A DNA stretch of 64,000 nucleotides from Candidatus Chloroploca sp. Khr17 (GTDB lineage: Bacteria; Chloroflexota; Chloroflexia; Chloroflexales; Chloroflexaceae): the NCBI RefSeq assembly GCF_004138165.1, contig NZ_RYFF01000005.1, positions 65,929 through 129,928 on the forward strand, in the 5' to 3' direction. Positions 58,937-64,000 of the stretch are shown piece by piece. The notes beneath the pieces are model-generated. The model searched no databases. It was not told the DNA's origin and saw nothing but the letters and a program-made list of their open reading frames with translations. Position 1 is the stretch's first letter. Each line of letters opens with the position of its first letter. The position numbers were made by a program, and so were the translations under genes.

Positions 58937-59632
58937 ATGGTACAACGAGTTGGTCTGGCTCTTCTGCTCTGCTTGCTGCTGCTGCTCGCACTCGATAGTT
59001 TCTTTATCTACATGAGTACGACGGTCGATCCGCGCTTCATCGCCTATACCGCCAATGGCACGCCATACTCACGCTCGCCCACAGTCAACTGGCGCTGGCT
59101 GCTTGAAGGTGAAGGCTCGTATGGTGAGCGGTTTGAATATGCGAAAGAATTTCTTCTTACGCTTGTCTTCCTGACAGTGTTTTGGCGTACACGAGCACCG
59201 CTCGCGCTTGTAGGGGCCGCTTTCTTTTTCTATACCTTCTTTGATGATATGCTGGGTTGGCATGAAGCAATCGCCTTCTGGCTCAAGCATACTCTGGGTA
59301 CGAGCATTTCCCTGATGGGCCGCCAAAGTCTCAACGAAGTGCTGGCGTTTGCTGCGTTCGGCGGCTTCTTTGCGTTTCTGACATTGCTTGCTTATCGCCG
59401 GAGTAGCCCTGGTGAGCGTCAGGTGGCCCATATTTTCTTTGGATTGCTCGGGTTCCTCTTTTTCTGTGGGGTTGGCCTCGATCTCTTGCATGCGCTCTTT
59501 AAGTCAATAACGGTGTTGCCCCTCCTTGAAGATGGCGGCGAGATGCTTGCGACGAGCCTGCTGCTTGTGGCGTCGCTGGTGGTCTTGCGTTTTGTGACTC
59601 TTGGGCCACCGTCCCATGCGGATTACGTGTAG
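58937..59632 (+). CDS. Multi-spanning membrane protein of unknown function
   Basis: 231 residues with about six hydrophobic helices: an N-terminal signal-anchor (LALLLCLLLLLALDSFFIY), an external loop to about 70, then helices near 80-95, 100-115, 145-165, 175-195 and 205-225. Polar motifs inside the membrane part are FFDDMLGWHEAIAFWLKHT and GLDLLHALFKS. ATG 58937 has GAAAGGAC nine bases upstream; TTG 58907 is in frame but less likely. No family recognised. Confidence 0.7.
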   Translation: MVQRVGLALLLCLLLLLALDSFFIYMSTTVDPRFIAYTANGTPYSRSPTVNWRWLLEGEGSYGERFEYAKEFLLTLVFLTVFWRTRAPLALVGAAFFFYTFFDDMLGWHEAIAFWLKHTLGTSISLMGRQSLNEVLAFAAFGGFFAFLTLLAYRRSSPGERQVAHIFFGLLGFLFFCGVGLDLLHALFKSITVLPLLEDGGEMLATSLLLVASLVVLRFVTLGPPSHADYV

Positions 59633-59696
59633 GCCCCGCCCGCGCTCCCAGTTGCAAAGCGGCCCCCACGTGCGAGCAAGTTATGCCAGAGGCTGT

Positions 59697-60050
59697 TTGA
59701 CAAGCAGACGGGAGATATGCTACTGTTAAGATGTAGGCAAAAATGGCATCGTCCTGCTGTCGCAGGGCAAGGGTAGCAAAGGTCTGTCAGGTGATCAACA
59801 ACGGATCGCGAGCATATGTCCGGCGTCGGTGCGGCGCTAACCGAGGGGCGGTGATGATACAGCCAGACCGGGCTGATCGTGCCGCGTCCCGTCGTAGCCC
59901 CGGCATCGGTGTGGCACTGCAAGCTATCCAGTCTGTCTCGACGCGCTGTCAGACCTGGGATCAAACGCTCTAGCCGGGGCACCATGCATCACCCCCGTGC
60001 GAAGAGCTTTTGTTTCAGCAACAAAGGGTTCTTTGAAGGGGGTGGGCACC
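59697..60050 (+). promoter_or_regulatory. Promoter and long structured leader before the HNH gene
   Basis: TTGACA (59697-59702) and TGCTACTGT (extended -10 ending 59726) are spaced by 18 bases. Transcription from about 59733 would give a leader near 318 bases. It has no convincing open frame and contains a CCTGC/GCAGG hairpin near 59753 and a long-range GCCCCGGC/GCCGGGGC pair (59897-59904 with 59973-59980). It may hold a regulatory RNA; no known class recognised. Confidence 0.45.
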
Positions 60051-60557
60051 TTGGGCCAGCGTGTTCTCGTCCTTAATGCGAGCTACGAGCCACTGCAACT
60101 CATCTCGGTTCGTCGTGCCGTTGTCTTGCTCCTCCAGGAAAAAGCTGAACTCGTTGAGGCTGCGGAGGCTCAGCTTCGCGCCAGAGCGATCAGTTTTGAT
60201 GTGCCTCTGGTGATTCGTCTCGTACGGTATATTCGCATCCCGCGCAAGCTCAAGTTGCCCTGCTCGCGTCGGGGGGTCTTTGCGCGTGACCGTGAGACGT
60301 GTCAGTATTGTGGAACCCAACCCGGACGAGCGCATTTGACGATGGATCATGTGCTGCCGCGTTCGCAGGGTGGTATGACTACCTGGGACAATGTGGTGAC
60401 GGCTTGCCGTGATTGCAACCATCGCAAAGGTGGTCGCACACCTGAACAGGCGCATATGCTGCTGTTGAGCACGCCTCGTCAGCCCCAGTATATGGCCTTT
60501 GCGCTGCTTGGTGAGCTCGAACGCCACGATGTCTGGCGTAAGTATGCCTTTGGCTAA
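60051..60557 (+). CDS. HNH endonuclease
   Basis: 168 residues of the McrA-like HNH type common in cyanobacteria and Chloroflexi. Starts RVLVLNASYEPLQLISVRRAVVLLL. The HNH core contains two zinc-binding Cys pairs (CQYCG and CRDCN) and the catalytic motif LTMDHVLPRSQGG...WDNVVTACRDCNHRKGG. Cuts DNA with a metal ion, biological role unknown. TTG 60051 is preferred because GAAGGGGGTG lies seven bases upstream and homologues of this type begin there; GTG 59997 is in frame but lacks a site. Confidence 0.88.
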   Translation: MGQRVLVLNASYEPLQLISVRRAVVLLLQEKAELVEAAEAQLRARAISFDVPLVIRLVRYIRIPRKLKLPCSRRGVFARDRETCQYCGTQPGRAHLTMDHVLPRSQGGMTTWDNVVTACRDCNHRKGGRTPEQAHMLLLSTPRQPQYMAFALLGELERHDVWRKYAFG

Positions 60558-60918
60558 TCATGATCTTGGGCGGTTTGGTGAAGCCGCTGCGGCTGCACAC
60601 CTGCGACGGGCAGGCTATGTGATTGTAGACCGTAATTGGCGGTGCCCACTTGGTGAACTTGATCTGGTCGCTCGTAAGGGCGACCAGTTGCTGTTTGTCG
60701 AAGTCAAGACCCGCCACGTGGGGGCCTGGTTGCCCGAAGATGCCCTTGGCCCCGCCAAGGCTCGGCGCCTTGTGCAATTGGCCTATACCTATCTCACCGA
60801 GTTGCAGGTGCCACTTGATAGCTCTTGGCGGATCGATTTGATCGCCATTGAGCTGGATGCCTCTGGGCGCATCTGCCGCCTTGAACATATTGAAGGCGCA
60901 GTCGAGGGCGAAGGTTAA
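60544..60918 (+). CDS. YraN family (UPF0102) nuclease-fold protein
   Basis: 124 residues. The pattern GRFGEAAAAAHLRRAGYVIVDRNWRCPLGELDLVARKGDQLLFVEVKTR is diagnostic of UPF0102: a PD-(D/E)XK-like fold with GE(L)D and E-V-K residues. Usually found near ribonuclease HII; no substrate is established. ATG 60544 overlaps the HNH gene by 14 bases. The open frame reaches back to 60499, but homologues start at the chosen methionine. Confidence 0.9.
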   Translation: MPLANHDLGRFGEAAAAAHLRRAGYVIVDRNWRCPLGELDLVARKGDQLLFVEVKTRHVGAWLPEDALGPAKARRLVQLAYTYLTELQVPLDSSWRIDLIAIELDASGRICRLEHIEGAVEGEG

Positions 60919-60971
60919 TTGATTGTCACCGATCGTGGTCATATTGCACCTTGTAGTTTATGCCATGAAGA

Positions 60972-61001
60972 TTGACTTTTATGTCATGGCTCTGTTATAC
61001 T
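60972..61001 (+). promoter_or_regulatory. Extended -10 promoter before the DHH-like gene
   Basis: TTGACT (60972-60977), 18-base spacer, TATACT (60996-61001) with TG at the extended position. Start expected near 61008, 35 bases before the gene. Confidence 0.6.
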
Positions 61002-61042
61002 TGAAGCCTCAAAGGTTAGAATGGGCCTAGAATGAGAGAACC

Positions 61043-61858
61043 TTGCGTTTGCTCCACACACCTGTTATCGTCGGCCATCTGGCCCCTGATCTCGATTGTC
61101 TGGTGGCGATCTGGCTTTTGATGCGTTTTGGTGACGCTGCTGACGCTGAACTGGAGTTTGTTCCAGCCGGACGTACCCTCGATGATCAGCCAGTTGATGC
61201 TGAACCATCTATCATCCACGTTGATACCGGTAGCGGTCGTTTTGATCACCACGATGCCGCTGATCCTACCTTGAGTGCCGCTGAACTGGTGCGCCGTGAG
61301 GTTGCCCCTGATGACGAGGCGTTACGTCGTCTTGTTGATCAAGTGACCCGCATTGACAATGCTCAAGCGTATGGTGATCGCCAGCCGATTTTCTTTAATA
61401 TTACCGATCTCATCGCTGGCTACAACGCGCTCTTCCCGAATCGCCCCTATCACGTTGCTCAGGCGATGTTGCCTAATCTTGATGCATGGTACGAGCATGA
61501 GCAGCGCAGTTTGCGCCTTGAGCGTGCGTTTAACCGTAGGCTTGAGTTCCAGACACGGTGGGGCCTTGGCATTGCGATGGCAAGCGAGGATGGCGGTTCA
61601 AGCCGGCTTGCCTATAGCTGTGGCGCGGTGCTCTATGCCTATCGCGATGGTCACGGCTATATGGGGGTCGCGGCCCAGAATCGTTCCTGCGTCGATCTTG
61701 GCGTGGTCTACCGTGATTTGAAGCGCGTTGACGCTGATGCCGATTGGTATTTGCATCCTGGAAAACGGATGTTGCTCTGTGGTACCCCCAAGTCCCCGCC
61801 ACGTGTGCCTTCCGCCCTCTCGCTCGAAGAACTGGTGGATGTCTTGAAGCGACGGTGA
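61043..61858 (+). CDS. DHH-superfamily-like hydrolase
   Basis: 271 residues. The N-terminal domain has HLAPDLDCLVAIWLL (metal-binding His and Asp residues like HxxPDxD) and HVDTGSGRFDHHDA (DHH-type motif near residue 72). This resembles phosphoesterases of the DHH/MYG1-like group. No RecJ, NrnA or PPase-specific C-terminal motif is recognised; the C-terminal half has a beta-rich ...GAVLYAYRDGHGYMGVAAQ segment. The start is TTG 61043 with GAGAGAA close upstream; no in-frame ATG is near. Function and substrate unknown. Confidence 0.65.
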   Translation: MRLLHTPVIVGHLAPDLDCLVAIWLLMRFGDAADAELEFVPAGRTLDDQPVDAEPSIIHVDTGSGRFDHHDAADPTLSAAELVRREVAPDDEALRRLVDQVTRIDNAQAYGDRQPIFFNITDLIAGYNALFPNRPYHVAQAMLPNLDAWYEHEQRSLRLERAFNRRLEFQTRWGLGIAMASEDGGSSRLAYSCGAVLYAYRDGHGYMGVAAQNRSCVDLGVVYRDLKRVDADADWYLHPGKRMLLCGTPKSPPRVPSALSLEELVDVLKRR

Positions 61859-61870
61859 GCGCGGGGCCTG

Positions 61871-61879
61871 TGCTATAAT
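61871..61879 (+). promoter_or_regulatory. Extended -10 box before the DUF3048 gene
   Basis: TGCTATAAT matches the extended -10 consensus; expected start near 61886, leader about 40 bases. Confidence 0.55.
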
Positions 61880-61926
61880 GCCGTCGCATGGAATACCCGC
61901 TAGGTTCGCGGAGAGAAAATGACAGC

Positions 61927-62958
61927 ATGATACGATACCTCGTTCGTACCCTACTCCTTTTGGCTGTGTGTACCCTGTTTTTGACCGCCTCCCCCGCGCT
62001 GGCGGCTTTTCCCGATGACGTTACCCTCCACCACATCAAGCCCCAGCCACCTGTGTCGCCACTGACGCTTGTCCGGGGGAGAGTGACGGCACGCCCCTAT
62101 GCGGTGATGCTCGATAACCATCCGATGGCGTATCCGCAGGTTGGCCTCAACCAGGCCCCGCTGGTCTTTGAGGCGCTCGCCGAGTTTGGCATTACCCGCT
62201 ATATGGCGCTGTTTGTACCCGGCATAACGCCCGAGTTGCCCACCATTGGCCCGGTGCGCAGCGCCCGTGCGTATTTTGTGGAGTATGCTAAGGGGATGCA
62301 GGCTGTTTATGTGCATGCAGGCGGTGCCCCCGATGCGTTGACGATGGCGCGTACCTCGCTCGAATTGCTTGATGTGGATGCGCTTCGCGTCGATGCGGAA
62401 CGCTATTTTCGTCGCGTGGGCGATCGCCAGGCTCCGCATAATCTTTTTACTTCAACACGCGAACTCGCGGCCTTTGCCGAGGCGCAAGCGCTCGCCGAGG
62501 TTGATCTGAGCGAACTGGGTTTTTTGATCAAGCCAGATTTGCCCCTGGCTCGTCGGCCTGAGGCCCAACAACTTAGCTATTATTTCTTGTACCGTGAGTC
62601 GTTTGTGGCCTGGAAGTATGACCGCATCAGCAATAGCTATCTCTATTTTCGGCAGAACCGCCCGCATGTTGACGGAGCGACGGGGCAGCAACTTCGTTTT
62701 AAGAATGTGGTTGTGTTGGAAGTGCCCGAACGCCCTATTCCTGGCGATCCCAAGCAGCGCATTGAACAACAGGTGCTCGGTGAAGGCTCTGCCCGGGTCT
62801 TTCTGGATGGTCGCATGATCGAGGCGACTTGGCGCAAGGGCGCTGGCTTTGCGCCATTGCGTATCTATGGCCCCGGTGGAACCGAACTGACCCTGAATAG
62901 TGGGCCGGTCTGGATTGCCGTGTTGCCGTCACTCGATCATTTGACGGTAGAGTTATGA
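61927..62958 (+). CDS. Secreted DUF3048 (YerB-like) protein
   Basis: 343 residues with a signal peptide (TLLLLAVCTLFLTASPALA). DUF3048 landmarks are RPYAVMLDNHPMAYPQVGLNQAPLVFEALAEFGITRYMALF, PTIGPVRSARAYFVEYA, YVHAGGAPDAL and APHNLFTSTREL. Family function is unknown; Bacillus YerB is a lipoprotein of this type. GGAGAG precedes ATG 61927. It overlaps the next secreted-protein gene by four bases (ATGA), so both are probably exported together. Confidence 0.9.
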   Translation: MIRYLVRTLLLLAVCTLFLTASPALAAFPDDVTLHHIKPQPPVSPLTLVRGRVTARPYAVMLDNHPMAYPQVGLNQAPLVFEALAEFGITRYMALFVPGITPELPTIGPVRSARAYFVEYAKGMQAVYVHAGGAPDALTMARTSLELLDVDALRVDAERYFRRVGDRQAPHNLFTSTRELAAFAEAQALAEVDLSELGFLIKPDLPLARRPEAQQLSYYFLYRESFVAWKYDRISNSYLYFRQNRPHVDGATGQQLRFKNVVVLEVPERPIPGDPKQRIEQQVLGEGSARVFLDGRMIEATWRKGAGFAPLRIYGPGGTELTLNSGPVWIAVLPSLDHLTVEL

Positions 62959-64000
62959 CCCTTGTCAGACTCTGCAATCGGTTGAGCGTTGTGCTGCTAG
63001 GTTTGCTTGTCCTGGTTGCGGCGCATGTAGAGGCTGCCCCGTTGCCGCAACAGGCGCAACAGGCCTTGGCCCCAACCTATCGTATCTTTGCCACGCGCGA
63101 AGGCCTGGTGGGTGAGATGACGGGCAATGGGCATATTATTCAGCCACGTGACCGCTTTGTGGCGTTGCCTTCGTGGGCGGTGCTCTCCCCAAAAGGAAGC
63201 GACCGCTATCGCGTACGGGTTACCTATAAGGGTCGTAGTGTGGTGGTGCCTGTCTGGGATGTTGGCCCGTGGAATACGCGTGACGATTATTGGACCCCGG
63301 ATCGCCTCTATCGCGATCTGCCGGTTGGACGCCCGATGGCCGAGGCGGCCTTTTTTGATGGCTATAATGGCGGCCTCGATGAACGGGGCCGCCGGATTAA
63401 TAATCCCAATGGGATCGATATTGCCGATGGAACTTTCTGGGACGACCTCTTGATGACGCGCAATGATTGGGTCGAGGTGAGCTTTCTCTGGCTGGGGGCC
63501 GATCCTGGCCCTGGTGCGGCGATTACGATCAATCCTCCCCCACCCTCTGCGCCGCCTGCCCCGCCGCCTGCGCCAACGAGTGTTCCTGCCCCGCCCGTTG
63601 AGGCCGAAGCAGGGTCAAGCGTTGTCGACGATGAGGCCGAGGGGTATCGTGCGCAAGGCAGTGGCTGGAATAATGCCAGTTGTGGTATGAATGGCAGTCA
63701 TGCCTGGATCGCTTCAACGTCTGATGCCACCCGCTCAACGGCAGCAGCGGCATGGACGCCATCCTTGCCTTCGGCTGGGAGTTATGAGGTGCTGGCCTAT
63801 CTCCCGAACTGTGGGAACCCGGCCACCACATCGGCGCGTTATCAGGTGACCCACGATGATGCGGTGACCAGTGTCACGATTAACCAGCAGGCTTTGGCGG
63901 GAACCTGGGTCTCGTTGGGTACCTACAGTTTTGGCCGCGTCGTTGGGGTGCAGCCTCAGGTTGCCTTGACTGATTTGACTGATGAGAATGGGCGCACCGT
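62955..64000 (+). CDS. Secreted double-psi-barrel/golvesin-type protein, truncated by the window end
   Basis: Open from ATG 62955 to the last base (about 348 residues) with no stop. Signal peptide LSVVLLGLLVLVAAHVEA. Residues about 70-185 contain YRVRVTYKGRSVVVPVWDVGPWNTRDDYW, a chloroflexal RlpA-like double-psi beta-barrel variant. A Pro-rich linker follows (about 200-218), then a golvesin/xanthan-lyase C-terminal-like domain from about 235 (GSYEVLAYLPNCGNPATTSARYQV). Probably an envelope or extracellular glycan-binding protein. The 3' end, and any further domain, lies outside. Confidence 0.8.
   Translation, partial: MTLVRLCNRLSVVLLGLLVLVAAHVEAAPLPQQAQQALAPTYRIFATREGLVGEMTGNGHIIQPRDRFVALPSWAVLSPKGSDRYRVRVTYKGRSVVVPVWDVGPWNTRDDYWTPDRLYRDLPVGRPMAEAAFFDGYNGGLDERGRRINNPNGIDIADGTFWDDLLMTRNDWVEVSFLWLGADPGPGAAITINPPPPSAPPAPPPAPTSVPAPPVEAEAGSSVVDDEAEGYRAQGSGWNNASCGMNGSHAWIASTSDATRSTAAAAWTPSLPSAGSYEVLAYLPNCGNPATTSARYQVTHDDAVTSVTINQQALAGTWVSLGTYSFGRVVGVQPQVALTDLTDENGRT

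Overview
The window looks like a chromosome segment from a filamentous phototrophic Chloroflexota (order Chloroflexales). This is inferred from gene content: a B12-dependent CarH-type photoregulator beside phytoene synthase, Chloroflexi-style secreted LGFP-like and golvesin-type proteins, Uma2 nuclease, YggT and DUF3048 families, and moderately high G+C. I cannot name the genus, and I see no rRNA, tRNA or CRISPR array.

Layout. 1-4663: end of a branched-chain amino acid ABC operon (livK', H, M, G, F) closed by a terminator. 4662-12291 (minus): a BMP-type nucleoside/sugar ABC transporter whose last gene overlaps a MurF-alanine racemase fusion. 12369-18276: D-lactate dehydrogenase, ComM/YifB, Uma2 nuclease, a membrane-anchored protein, YggS and YceI. 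18510-30441: a glycan cluster (HAD protein, three GT4, two Gfo/Idh/MocA oxidoreductases, two GT2) meeting a convergent TagA/WecG glycosyltransferase fused to two STAS domains.

31037-39930 (minus) is the standout: one promoter and six tightly packed genes encoding a 77-residue protein, a NACHT ATPase with a C-terminal FGE-like domain, a CHAT (caspase-like) protease, an amidase/PGRP protein, an FtsZ and a bacterial gasdermin. It reads as a cell-suicide (probably anti-phage) system: NACHT senses, CHAT cleaves, gasdermin opens the membrane. The cytosolic amidase and the FtsZ are accessories I do not know from described gasdermin loci. A divergent pair of uncharacterised genes starts at 40270.

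41210-64000 is mostly housekeeping and envelope genes: pheT, a GH43-like secreted protein, DUF4129 protein, ribosomal protein L33 (54 codons), Get3/ArsA ATPase, lipase-like protein, TrmB, CarH-type regulator plus phytoene synthase, HtrA protease, HisD, YggT, a spermidine-synthase-like membrane protein, HNH nuclease, YraN, a DHH-like protein, a DUF3048 protein and a truncated double-psi-barrel/golvesin protein.

Small non-coding repeats are scattered between genes. One family has 17-bp terminal inverted repeats, and one copy is flanked by an exact 12-bp direct repeat. A second family is built from the palindrome pair AGACCTCACAGGTCT/AGACCTGTGAGGTCT. A third (GCCGGC hairpin family) lies just downstream of genes, including the gasdermin.
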